Assembly: GCA_037893225.1 (NCBI GenBank)
Contig: JAZGUH010000412.1
Span: 1,798,001 to 1,862,000, forward strand
Length of the DNA: 64,000 bases
Source: Hippasteria phrygiana
Lineage: Eukaryota > Echinodermata > Asteroidea > Valvatida > Goniasteridae
Direction of reading: 5' to 3'
In this document: positions 31,357 to 44,200 of the stretch, piece by piece
Layout of the letters: the number at the start of each line of letters is the position of its first letter
How positions within the stretch are numbered: position 1 is the stretch's first letter
Translations under genes and position numbers: made by a program
Notes under the pieces: model-generated
What the model saw: only the letters and a program-made list of their open reading frames with translations
Told to the model about the DNA's origin: nothing
The model's database searches: none

Positions 31357-31598
31357 TAGACTCGTGTGTAATTGTAAGCCGATGTTGTTGTGTATACTAC
31401 CGAGTCCCGATATGCCAAAAGAACGATAAACTTTGGGTAAGGCTGAAGGTGCGAATTAGGGTAAGAGATAGGGTTAGGGTTTAGGGTAAGGATGAGGTCA
31501 AAGGTTATGCCATTGCCCCAAAATAATGGTGTTCATCAAAAAAGTGCAATTGTGTGCAACGCAATTGGATATTCGTGGAGTCGGATATTCATACGACA
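31357..31598 (+). mobile_element. MITE family K, copy 3 (diverged)
   Basis: The right end AGTCGGATATTCATACGACA is nearly identical to copy 2. The interior has TAGGGTTAGGGTTTAGGG and GGTCAAAGGTTATGCCATTG. The left terminal repeat is degenerate, so the left limit is approximate. Confidence 0.55.
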
Positions 31599-31899
31599 AC
31601 GTCCCCACCCGCCAGCTGCACGAACGCAACGAGGTAAAATACGGTGTGACGTCATTACGCCCTAGATCTAAGTAGGCGCAGCACCATTAGTGCCGCATTG
31701 AAACCACCCGTAAGCTTCACACCAGCACGGACACCAAGCTTTGTTCAGCGCAGCAAATTTTACTGAGAAATATTGGCTTTTTGAGCACCAATGGATGAAT
31801 TTCGTATGTGAATACTGTGTCATTGTGGAAGACTGTCAATTAATTTGAGTTTCAGTTAGTACATGGATGCACCATTAGTGCTGCACTCAAAGATTCAAC

Positions 31900-32268
31900 A
31901 TGTGGACCTTCCTGATTGTGTACCTATCTATGGCAATTTTGATGTGGTTGGCCGTCTGTGCCAGGGCTGGGATTACGTCTTGCGGCGGGTCCTTATCGCG
32001 TACCGCCCCTCTGGACCTCGTCTCGCGTAATCTTGCCCTCGGTAACCACGTCCTCCGGAGCTACGCCAAGCGGTCTCCGCTGTTGTGTGTGGCTGCTTGC
32101 ATCAGGGAAGACCAGTGTGTCTCGGTGAACTACGGAAGAACGGAAGGCATCTGCGAGCTGAACGGGAGCAGTATGGAGGAACATCCCGATGACATGGAGA
32201 CGATGGAGGGGTGGAGGCACTATGGTACGCTGCCAGGAGTGCTGGCCAAGGCGGAGATATGTCCGGCC
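31900..32268 (+). CDS. Exon 1: signal peptide and PAN/Apple domain
   Basis: The ATG at 31900 begins [23 protein letters not shown], a 23-residue signal peptide. Then a domain with [26 protein letters not shown] and [13 protein letters not shown], the cysteine layout of PAN/Apple domains (protein or sugar binding). It ends phase 0 at GTAAGT (32269). Confidence 0.85.
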
Positions 32269-35200
32269 GTAAGTCTATTTGTTTGTGAGAAGATGGATTT
32301 TTGTTTACATTTGTTTTGGTTCTACACCTTCAGATTTTGTTTGAGAAATTTGCACTGAACATTTTTGCATTGGACACACACAGATGAAGACTAAAATGTT
32401 GTGAACACTCAGGAAAAACATACGAACTGTTGATAAATTAAGGAGACGAAATGTATTACATTTTAATCCCGGATCAATAAAGTTTTGTAACCGAAGGCAG
32501 CAAATATCATTTTATAAAAATCAGATAGTTAATATCATTTTTATAATATTTCGTTGATGGTTTGATTCTGGATAAGTTATTATTATTATTATTTCTTTTT
32601 ATATGTATTTCCTTTTTTTTGTGGGGGGGGGGGGGTGTCTGGCGTTTCTTGGGACGTTCTTAAAGCCAAATATACTTAATTTCGCCACTAGCGTTGTAAA
32701 CTAGGGCAACATTCAATTTCAACACAAACAGCATTTTGATTTCAGTGCATTTCAGCGTAAGCCGTTACTCCGCCCCTGGTCCCATTATGGGAAAGCAAAA
32801 ATTACCAGTACGGATTGATTTTTCAGGCGTGATGGTTTAGAGACGGCTTTTGTTCGCCTGTGTCCTGAGAACCGTAGCATTGTGATTGTCGCGCAACAAT
32901 GCAGACATGACAGCGTTAGCGACATCATTAGCTAAAATTTATTATGGCCAATGGATTCCAGGATATGGATATTACCAAATGCGACGACGCAGCGAACGTC
33001 CTGTTTCGCATAAGCCTTAGGCAACATTGGAAGAGAAGAATTGCATATAAACAAAAACCTCTTAATGGCGACATCGCTGATGAGCACACTGAGAAAATAG
33101 TACTAAATAATTGAAACTGGCCAACCTTGCAAATTATACTTTTCACGATAGAGAATAATCCATTTCGTCCTTACCAACCAAAACCTCATCACGGATAATT
33201 CTGAAAAATGACTAAACTTTCTTAACATCAAATAACTGACACTATATTAGAGAAAAATGAATATGAAAATATGTTCGGAGGTCGCAGGTTCAAATCCCGC
33301 TCCTGTTAGTTTTCTTTGTTTACTTATTTACCTATAGTCAGTTTGCCCTGTGATTTGTTTGACGAATTATAAGTTAAAAAGTCGTATTCGTCCCACCACT
33401 TCCACTGAATTCAATTCAATAAATGTATACCTTTTAGTAATCTCCAATGTCACCATCGCGATTGTCAAGCATTTCATTTGAAATAGAACGCAACAGACCT
33501 ATATATGTATCTTGGTTTTACTGCAGTCGATCTCCATGATGTGCACAGCCCTTGAAGAAAGTCCGTAGCGCTGTTTTCCTCAAATTAATTCGTTAAAATT
33601 TTAATTTAATAACAAAAAAAATCAGACATTGTCAGGAAAAGATCGTCCGAAAAAAAATACTTTAGGAAATAATTTTTGAAAAGTCAGTATTCCGATTTAA
33701 AGCGAATTTTTTTATCTGCGTAAATTCGAAAAGACCGGAGCACTCGGTTACAGCTGATTATGCAAACAAAAATGTAAATCAACATAACGTATCTCGACCA
33801 ATAGAGCCTGAATGTAGAAGGTCACGCTGGGGGCTTCCTGTAACCCGCCTATGGGCAATTTACACTGGGTTGCCCTTTCTCTTGTTTTAATTTTTGGCAG
33901 AATGATTTCTAACCGTAACCACCCAAAGAAATGTTCACGCTGGAATTGTGTCTTGGGATTCAGGGGAGAAAATACTTGACGATGGGTAAAAAAAACGAAT
34001 TTTATTGACGACCTTTCACATCCGGTATTTTTGTTCCCAGGTCTATGGCATGTCAAGCGTTGCAATATTTGATAATCTACGTATTTTTTGCGATGTTCAA
34101 ATATATATGTGCGATGTTTGTCATTATGTACGATGTTTAAATATATATGTGCGATGTTTGTCATTATATGTGCGATGTTCAAATTTATATGTGCGATGTT
34201 CAAATTTATATGTGCGATGTTTGTCATATATGTTCGATGTTCAAATAATATGTGCGATGTTTTTCAATTTATATTCGAAAACGGAATTGTGGGATATAGT
34301 ATGGTTTCCAGACCGAAATAGTATGAATATTCCTAATAAGTTACATTGGGGACCAGACTACTTTGGACTGTCTATCTGTTGCACTGACCTGGCTGAAGCT
34401 AGCCCCGCGATTTAGCCCGCGATTCGCAATAGGGCCCGCGATTTGCCCGATCAGAGCAGCCGCATAATGAAAACTAGAATCCAGGAATTTTTTCTTAATG
34501 AAATCGCTGGATTCAGGCAACAAATTTTCGAGAAATGTCAAGAAATTACATACCAGTTTTTGCATGAAATTCCAGAATAGGTATGAGCAAAGCTGAACAT
34601 ATTATACTTAACATTGTTGTATGGGTCATTTTTATTAAATAATTAGTCGTTTCGCGAGGGCCCATTTCAAAGGGTTCTCTACATCAATTCCTAAATTTCG
34701 GCTCAGCACAATAGCTTCAGTTTGAAAGAATGTGTACCGCACATGTTTTTAAAAATTCATATTTTTCTTTCATATCCATAATTGCCACCTTCCTGGGCAC
34801 ACCTAATTTCAGCAAGAGCTTATTGCAAGAATGGCTTCTGTTCCAATTAGCCGCTTAAAGACGGAAAATTTCGATGAATATTTGGAAATGCGGTATTCGG
34901 AGTTTCGTGTGAAATGCCGTCTTTGAAAGAAAGTGTACCACACATATTTTGAAAACTTCATATTTTTCTTTTATATTCATAATTCCCACCTTCCCTGGCA
35001 CACTTAATTTCAGCAAGGGCCTATTCCAAGAATGGCTTCTGTTCCAATTAGCCGCTTAAAGACTGACCATTTTCAAGAATATTAGGAAATGCGGTATTCG
35101 GAGTTTCATGTGAAATGCCGTCTTTGAGAGAAAGTGCCTGGGAAGGTGGGAATTATAAATATGAAAGAAAAATATGAATTTTTCAAAATATGTGTGGTAC

Positions 35201-38200
35201 ACTTTTTTTCAAAGACTTCATTTCACACGAAACTCCGAATACCGCATTTCCAGATATTCATGAAAATGATCCGTCTTTAAAGGCAGTGTACATGATTGTG
35301 GTCATTGTAATCTGTTGCAATTTTCAGAAATGGGCGGATTTGGGGGTTAGTATGTTATAGGAAATATAATTTCACTGACCTGTTCAAAGTTTTGCGTTGT
35401 TAGATGGCGAAAAAAATAGTGAAAACGGCGTTCGTTTTCAACCGTCGGGCGGATAATAGCCTTTAGTCAAGGCGCGCGTGGCTATCTAGGCCCGGATATG
35501 CAAAGGCGCCATCATGTCCGGGGCGCGCCACTTGTCCAGGTAGCCACTCGCGTCTTGACTAACGGCTACAGGGCAGTTCCCCAACGATTTCCAGCTGGAA
35601 ATCGTTGGAAGACGATATAAATTTCCACTTTTCTTGACAACGACAGCACATCTGGTGCCATAATTTCACAGGATGATTGAGACTATTATTAACTTACAGT
35701 CTACAAAGGTATTTTGTAATAATTCATTAAAAGTTTTTTTGTTTGAGAATTACCAATCGTGTACACTTTTTTTTAAGCGGCTAATTGGAACAGAAGCCAT
35801 TCTTGGAATAGGCCCTTGCTGAAGTTAAGTGTGCCCAGGAAGGTGGCATCTATGAATATGAAAGAAAAAACTGAATTTTTAAAAACATGTGCGGGACACT
35901 TTCTTTCGAACAGAAGCTATTGTGCTGAGCCGAAAGGAATTGATGTAAAGAACCCTTTGAAATGGGCCTTCGCGAAACGACTAATTTATGCATTAAAAAA
36001 GACCCATAAAACAATGTTAAGTATAATATGTACAGCTTTGCTCATACCTATTCTGAAATTTCATGCAAAATTGGTATGTATTTTCTTTACATTTTCTAAA
36101 AAAATCGTTGCCTGAATCCAGCGATTTTATTAAGAAAAAACTCCTTTTGTCGAATGGTTTCTAGTTTTCAATATGATCGGGCGAATCGCGGGCCCTATTA
36201 TATTGCGAATCGCGGGCGGAATCGCGGGCTAGCTTCAGCCAGGTCAGTGCAACAGATAGACAGTCCAAAGTAGTCTGGTCCCTGATGTAACTTATTAGGA
36301 ATATTCATACTATTTCGGTCTGGGAACCGTACTATATCCCACAATTCCGTTTTCGAATATAAATTGAAAAACATCGCACATATTATTTGAACATCGAACA
36401 AAAATGACAAACATCGCATATATAAATTTGAACATATCGCACATATAAATTTGAACATTGCACATATATGACAAACATCGCATATATATTTGAACATCGT
36501 ACATATAATAACAAACATCGCACACATACATTTGAACATCGCATATATAATGACAAACATCGCACATATATGACAAAACATCGCATATATATTTGAACAT
36601 CGCACATATATATTTGAACATCGCACATATAATGACAAACATCGCACATATATATTTGAACATCGCACATATAATGACAAACATCGCACATATATATTTG
36701 AACATCGCACATAATGACAAACATCGCACATATATATATTTAAACATCGCACAAAAATACGTAGATTATCGAATATTGCAACGTTTGACATGCCATACAG
36801 GTCTCCTTGTTCGGTTACGCTTGTTTTCACATCCAGTACTTGCGTGAGAACGAAACTTGCGAAGATTTTACCTACCTACAGCCGATGGGTTCTAAATTAA
36901 GCCGGGCTGGCTTGAATGTCTCGCTTACAGTCTCATTAACCGTCCTTATCAACGGTCACATTATATTTTTTTACGTTTATTCAAAACATTTTAGCCATAG
37001 AAGAATTTTTATTCTTCTATTTAACTTTCAGTTTTTACCTACCATCATGATTGATTTCATATTTTTTTTTTATCTTTGTACGAGTACACCGAGTTTCACT
37101 AGTCCGTATGTGTTTTAGATTTTCGAAAATTTCTCTTTTACATGGGGCGATTTATCAGTTTTCTTGAATTGATATGTTAGTAATAGTTTTACAAAGGCAT
37201 TTTTCGGGGGTGATTTTCTTAAGGAATCAATGCACCCGAAACATTGAAATTTGTTCAATTTGTTAACACGTTAATTTTCCTATTCAAGGTCTCCGGATGC
37301 GCGCCACCAGGGGTGAACAGGGGCGGATCTAGCCTTTCATTTAGGGAGGGGTTGTACCCGCCTATGCCGGTACAGTGTACAGTGTATGGACCAGCGGTAT
37401 ACCCACTGGTAACAATGATGTGGTTTAGCATTGCTTATCACAACTTTGCTAAGCAGCCAATGGGGGGGGGGGGGGGGGGTGCAACCCACACAACCTCCCC
37501 TCTAGATCCGCCCCTGGTGAATTTTTAGGCCGGAAATAGCAACTTACCCCTGTATGTTGGTATGGGAGACGCCGCGCCGCTGTAGCGTGAATTTCAGTCA
37601 CTATGAAGGTTGCACACCAGCAAATCGACTCTCATGGACCCCAATGATAAATACGCCAACTTCCAAATTATTTTGTTTTATTAAATTTCCAGATAATGAC
37701 CAAAGATCCTCCAACCACAATGGCAACAACCACCCTAGCAACAACCACCATCCTAGCAACGACTACCCTAGCAACTACCACCCTAGCAACTACCACCCTA
37801 GCAACCACCACCCTACCAACCACCACCCTACCAACCACCACCCTGCCAACCACCACCCTGCCAACCACCACCCTGCCAACCACCACCCTGCCAACCACCA
37901 CCCTACCAACAACGACCCTACCTACCACCACCCTACCAACCACTACTCTACCAACCACCACCCTACCTACCACCACCCTACCAACCACCACCCTACCAAC
38001 CACCACCCTACCAACCACTTCCCTACCTACAACAACCCAACAACGGACCATCCTTCCCGAGACCACCCCTGCACCTACCACTCTCTTCGTTACAACAGGT
38101 ATTTGAAGAAAGAGAATGTTCGTGACGGTGATGTCGCGTGAATATCAGACTCCATGAAAATCCGACTTGTTGGTTGTACTGCGGCGGTCACAAGTCTTGT

Positions 38201-41200
38201 ATACCAAAAGAGTAGAAGTAGAGTTAGGGTGAGGTTTTATGACAGGGTTAGGGTTGGTATAAGGTTAAAGGTTATGCCATTGCCAGCAATGATTGTGTAA
38301 TGTATTCATTAAAAAATAGAAGCACAAAAAGTGTTGCAATGCATCATGGCTAAAGAGTCCGATATTCATGGAAGTCGGATATTCATACGACAACGGCCAG
38401 ACGGTAGATCCGCAAAATGTCTCCCCACTGCATATTGGTACAGTTTAGTTTTTTAAGCGGATGAGTGGATTAAATCCGTATAATCCCAGCCTGTTTGCCG
38501 AGAATACTGCAGGATCTCGCCTGTGTTGAAGCACAACAAATTAATTAAAACACAACGTCACGATTAAATCAATAGATGTGCTGACCTTGGCTTAAAAACA
38601 ATGAGGACACAAAGGACTTTTCTTAATTTTAATTTATTAATTACCTAGTCGGTCTTCCTTTAAAAGTCTTATTTTAATTTACTGATCCCACAACAGTAGT
38701 GCATCTCGTCTGTATAGTCGGTATGACGTCATCATTTTGGGCCTCTAGACCAATCAGAAGCCAGCATTTGGCCTCATTAGCATAATTTGTGGGTCGGTTT
38801 GTTGAGCCAGTTGGACCATGGAGGAAGGTATTCCTTCCTCCATGGTTGGACCGACCCCATTCGTGTAGAAGGCGTGTTGACTTGCGTAAGCGAATTCAAG
38901 ATGATTTGGCAACGGACATTTTTATGTAATCGTATTTAAAGAATGCGTTTCATGGTTATTTCCATTTTAGAAATGACTGTTTAGTATTAAAGTAAAGAAT
39001 TAACCCTAAAATGAATGTCACCGAGCAAAGGGAACATCCGCATGTACAATAGAACAACCCGCAAGACTTGTTGCGAATGGCTTGTCCTGATTAATCGCAC
39101 GGACGGGTTTGACGTGTGCAGACATGCAATACTTTGTGTTGCTGAAAATATGAAGACATACGTTTTGTATTAAAAGTTGTAGAAGAACACTCACCGGTGA
39201 GCAGCCAAATCGCACGGTATAGTCCGATACTGCAGAGATGTTCACGGTAAATTCCAAAGAGCTAGTAATAATCCATACGTCCTAACATGGCCAGAGCTGG
39301 AGTGATGGTCAGCCCTACAAATTGGTCACACTGATATTCCTCATAATTATCGGGTGCAACACCAGTTGCACAAAGAATATCCGGCCACATTGCCGCCAGA
39401 ACCAAGCAAGTAAAATTGTGCCCCAAAACATGACTTAGCGTGTGCGGTGTGGAGGTATATAAATACCGCGTAGCGTAGCTCGCTGTTTTCACAAAAATGT
39501 ACGGCCGTACGTGTTGTCCATGTACGTATATACCGAGCTGGGTAGCCTTGGTGGTTCGACCAACCAATCTTAAAGTTAATCCCGAGATAACAGTGTTAGA
39601 TAACAGTGTTTGGTCACTATCTTTAATCACAAAACCTACATGTATGTGCATGTACAGTTCGGAATGGAATGGATTTTCGCGCGTTAGCCCAATAGGCCTA
39701 TCGCCGCAAGAGTTCATTTTAACCCATAACAAACAAAAACACTAACTGCATTCGGTTTCGTTAATTAACAGGGACATTAAAAAGCCACGGTAAACGTGCC
39801 TCATTTGTTTACTAACAAGATAGCTGATGAGGTTACGTGATGTCGAGAATGCCAGTGCTGGAGGACGCGAGTCCGGACTCGGACTCGAGTCCGGACTCGA
39901 GTCCCGATTTTCAAGGTCTCGGACTCGGACTCGGACTCGGACTCGGACTCGGACTCGGACTCGGACTCGGACTCGGACTCGGACTCGGACTCGGACTCGG
40001 ACTCGGACTCGGACTCGGACTCGGACTCGGACTCGGACTCGGACTCGGACTCGGACTCGGACAGTCAGGACTCGTACTCGGACTCGGACAATAAGGACTC
40101 GACCAGCTCAAGGACTCGGCCCAAAAAAGCCGATTTTTACCTTAAATTTTACCGCAATTTTGTAACGAAGTCGGAGTGTTTAGTTCGCAAATCCCGTCAG
40201 TAGCCTGCACACACATGTACTTAATTCGGTAGTACAGAACTCCTCAACCTTGTCCCCATAGTGTTCGAGCAATACGCTTTCAGAACGAGAATGATAGTAG
40301 TACACGTATACGAGCTTAGTACGTGAGGTATGGACGGTTTGCCTGACGAGACGTCAGTCCAACAGATAGAGACTGTACCGGATTAAACATGTCATGAATT
40401 CGCCGTTTGCTCGATTTACGTACGTGCGTGTGCGATCGAATGCGCTGCATGCATGCGCGAAGGCGCAGTGTCCGTGTATATAGTTGCCAGTCGAGCCGCA
40501 ACGTCATGTGGCTGGTGCTCGACGTCCATTACTTGCGAATACGAAAGACGGAATACCGGTTGTAATGTAGTGCGCGGTACACGTTTTGATTGGCCGAAAG
40601 TGATTCATTCACAAAAATCTATTTCGCGCTAGTAGGCTTTTACTAGCAATACTGATATTCATGACATCATTAATCTTCTACATTTCAAAATTGTGAAGTA
40701 CTTATTTAAATTTCTGCACCATAGAAACATTCTCATATTTTGTTTTGTCTGTTAAAATAGTTCGTGTATTACAATTTAAATAAAAAATCATTGCAACATT
40801 ATGTTAAAGCTAAAGATAAGGTTATGTTAAAGATAAGGTACTGGGATAGTTCAGTATCATCACAAAGCCCATTCGTTTTTCTTTATAATCTCAAATAAGA
40901 ATGGCTGAAAGTTATTTCACAAGGTTGTGTCACGGCAAGGTTCCTTTGAAGTTTCTCAAACTACTGTGCAAATCCAATTTGTTTCAGGGATTTTTCGCTT
41001 GAGTAAAGTACTAGACAATATTTGCAGGTGTTTATGTGCCCCAAATCACATACATATGTATGTCATGTATGGACTTTATTTATAGGTTATATTTAAACGT
41101 CATTCAATAATGCGCCTATCAGTTGCCTATGACTCGGACTCGGACTCGAACCCCAGGGACTCGGACTCGGACTCGGACTCGGACTCGGACTCGGATTCGG

Positions 41201-44200
41201 ACTCGGACTCGGACTCGGTCTCGGACTCGGACTCGAACTCAAAACTAAGGACTCGGACTCGGACTCGGACTCGGACTCGGACTCGGACTCGGACTCGGAC
41301 TCGGATTGGGTGGACTCGACTACAGCACTGGAGAATGCAGCCGGGCATGTCATTACCCGCTCGATATAGACGTTGTAGTGTTATAATTGTACAAATAAAC
41401 AAGACATTTAAACTGGCCTTGGTGACTGTCCACAAGCCGAAAGGCATGGTTACCATACTTGGTCTATATACAGAGTCTATTATGACAACCGTCATGTAAA
41501 CACAATGCAATAAAACTCGAATAAATCCAACGTTTGTTCAAATGTATTTATTTATATATTTATTTATTTATTTACAAACTTCGCCCATTATATCGAGGAT
41601 TCTCTTAATCGTCGTTTCTATGTTTTTCTTCTTTGAAATAGACGAATATTGGTGACAGATGCAGTAAATTTGATACATGACACGTTTGGTAAACATTCAC
41701 GGGTTCGAGCCCCGTTCTTTCCAACCTTGGAGAAATCGTGGAGTAATATCAATATTAGTTTCCTTATAAAAAAACGTCCAAACGTGAGGGACAAAGTGTG
41801 AATTTTTCATTTGACTTTCAGCTAATTGATTCTTCTATACACGTGTTGGCGCAATCAATCACCTCGGTTCAGTAGCAAACCTCTCATGAGTATATTTAAG
41901 GTCAATATATTATTTGTTTAACACGCTTGATGGTCAACCGCTATATGTACACGCTTTCGTATGTGTAAACAACATTGCGTAAGAGCTAGCAATCCCAAAG
42001 TAATCCTTGTATTTGTTATTTTGACCATGGAGGTATATACCTCCATGTTTTGACGTCGCACGACCACACGGCCTAACAAACGTTTGAACAAACGTTGGAT
42101 TTATTCGAGTTTTATTGCAATGTGTTTACATGACGGTTGTCATAATAGACTCCGTATATAGACCAAGTATGGTAACCATGCCTTTCGGCTTGTGCATGGA
42201 CAGTCACCAAGGCCAGTTTAAATGTCTTGTTTATTTGTACAATTATAACACTGCAACGTCTATATCGAGCGGGTAATGATGACATGCCCTGCTGCATTCT
42301 CGACATCACGTCCGTAGCCTCATCAGCTATCTTGTTAGTAAACAAATAAGGCACGTTTACCGTGGCTTTAACCATGGAGGACGAAACCGAATGCAGTTAG
42401 GTTTTTTGTTTGTTATTGGTTAAAATGAGCTCTTGCGGCGATATTGGGCTAACGCGCGAAAATCCATTCCATTCCGAACTGTACATGCACACACATGTAG
42501 GTTTTGTGATTAAAGATAGTGACCAAACACTGTTATCTAACACTGTTATATGGGGATATTACATTTAAGATTGGTTGATCGAACCGCCAAGGCTACCCAG
42601 CTCTGCATATACGTACATGGACAACACGTACGGCCGTACATTTTCGTGAAAACAGTGAGCTACTATACCACTACACCGCACACGCTAAAAGTCATGTTTT
42701 GGGGCACAATTTTACTTGCTTGGTTCTGGCGGCAATGTGGCCGGATGATTCTTTGTGCAACTAGTGTTGCACCCGATAATTATGAGGAATATCAGTGCGA
42801 CCAATTTGTGGGGCTGACCATCATCCAGCCCTGGCCATGTTAGGACTATGGCATGTCAAACCGATAATCTACGTATTTTTGTGCGATGTTCAAATATATG
42901 TGCGATGTTTGTCATTATGTGCGATGTTCCAATTTATATGTGCGATGTTCCAATTTATATGTGCGATGTTCAAATATATATGCGATGTTTTGTCAGATAT
43001 GTGCGATGTTTGACATTATATATGCGATGTTCAAATGTATGTGTGCGATGTTTTTCAATATATATTCGAAAACGGAAATGTGGGATATAGTATGGTTTCC
43101 AGACCGAAATAGTATGAATATTCCTAATAAGTTACACCAGGGACCAGACTACTTAGGACGGTCTATCTGTTGCACCATAGAGGAATTACCTGGCTAAAGC
43201 TAGCCCGCGATTCAGCCCGAGATTGGCAATAGTGCCCGCGATTCGCCCGATCAGAGCAGCCGCATGTTGAAAACTAGAATCCATTCGACATGAGGAGGTT
43301 TTTTATGAAATTGCTGGATTTAGGCAACGAATTTTCAAAAAAATGTCAAGAAATTACATACCAATTTGTTTGCATGAAATTTCAGAATAGGTATGAGCAA
43401 AGCTGAACATATTATACTTAACATTGTTTTACGGGTCTTTGTTATGAAATAATTAGTCGTTTCGCGAGGGCCCATTTCAAAGGGTTCTCTACATCAATTC
43501 CTTTCGGCTCAGACAATAGCTTCTGTTTGAAAGAAAGTGTACCGCGCATGTTTTTAAAAATTCATATTTTTCTTTCATATTCATAATTACCACCTTCCTG
43601 GGCACACTTAATTTTAGCAAGAGCGTATTGCAAGAATGGCTTCTGTTCCAAATAGCCGCTTATGCTAGGTTCACACATTCCCGATTTTAAGCCGAATCGC
43701 TGCGAATATAGCAATTCTTAAGTAATTCGGGGAATGGTTCGTGGCTGCCTCGGGATGATTTTGTTGGTTCGGTGAAAGATCGTTAAAGTTTGGGAAGCGC
43801 CCTGACAATTTTGGACATGTTCAAAATTGTCGGGGTGATTCGGGAACAAATTTTAATTCTTGGTTCTTGTTGTATTCCTAACTAATTCTGGATATTCTTA
43901 CAGCATTCTTACAAGTTTCGTAGAGCTATTCTTGGTGTTTAACAGTCCAGAATCATGCCGAATATTTACGAATGTATCAAGAAATGTACGAATATTATAA
44001 GAATAATTTACGAATACACTAAGATTTTGTTAAGAATAAAATAATAAGAATAATCTAAGAACTTAGCAAGAATGAATCACGAATAATGCTGAATTATCTA
44101 GATTTTCCTAGAATTTATTAAGAATAACCAAGAATCAAGCAGAATTTAATACGAATTGATCCAGAATAGTCCCGAATGCACGCCGATTTAATAAATAATA

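Larger units (their letters stand above)
34044..36797. mobile_element. Foldback transposon E1 (2.75 kb palindrome) in intron 1
   Basis: The left end TATGGCATGTCAAGCGTTGC is mirrored at the right end (36797). Long inverted arms (about 34044-34865 and 35770-36797) contain the same modules in mirror order: an ATGTGCGATGTTCAAATATA minisatellite, a GAATATTCCTAATAAGTTAC block and a GCGGGCGATTCGC block. The centre has shorter inverted segments. CAGGTC flanks both ends (34038-34043, 36798-36803), a probable 6-bp target duplication. No transposase. A second copy, E2, is at 42847-46264. Confidence 0.82.
39853..41330. mobile_element. Non-autonomous hAT element (1478 bp) in the left arm of D
   Basis: Terminal inverted repeats CAGTGCTG and CAGCACTG. 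8-bp target duplication GAGAATGC at 39845-39852 and 41331-41338, the hAT hallmark. The right arm of D has the single uninterrupted GAGAATGC site (complement near 42295). Both subterminal regions are (GGACTC)n microsatellites. No transposase frame is found in the ~1 kb interior. Confidence 0.9.

Noticed and set aside
36198..36830. Long minus-strand open frames rich in [10 protein letters not shown] units
   Set aside because: They are translations of the foldback E minisatellite; all three frames give similar repeats, so there is no coding evidence.
37554..38141. Plus-strand frame rich in NHHPTNHHP and the antisense [11 protein letters not shown] frame over exon 2
   Set aside because: Shadows of the threonine-rich exon, which alone has matching splice phases.
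39827..40165. RT-, LG- and SP-dipeptide repeat proteins
   Set aside because: A perfect hexamer microsatellite is open in several frames at once.
41690..41725. tRNA-like B box (GGGTTCGAGCCCC) in the loop of foldback D
   Set aside because: No convincing A box or cloverleaf upstream; noted only as possible SINE debris.
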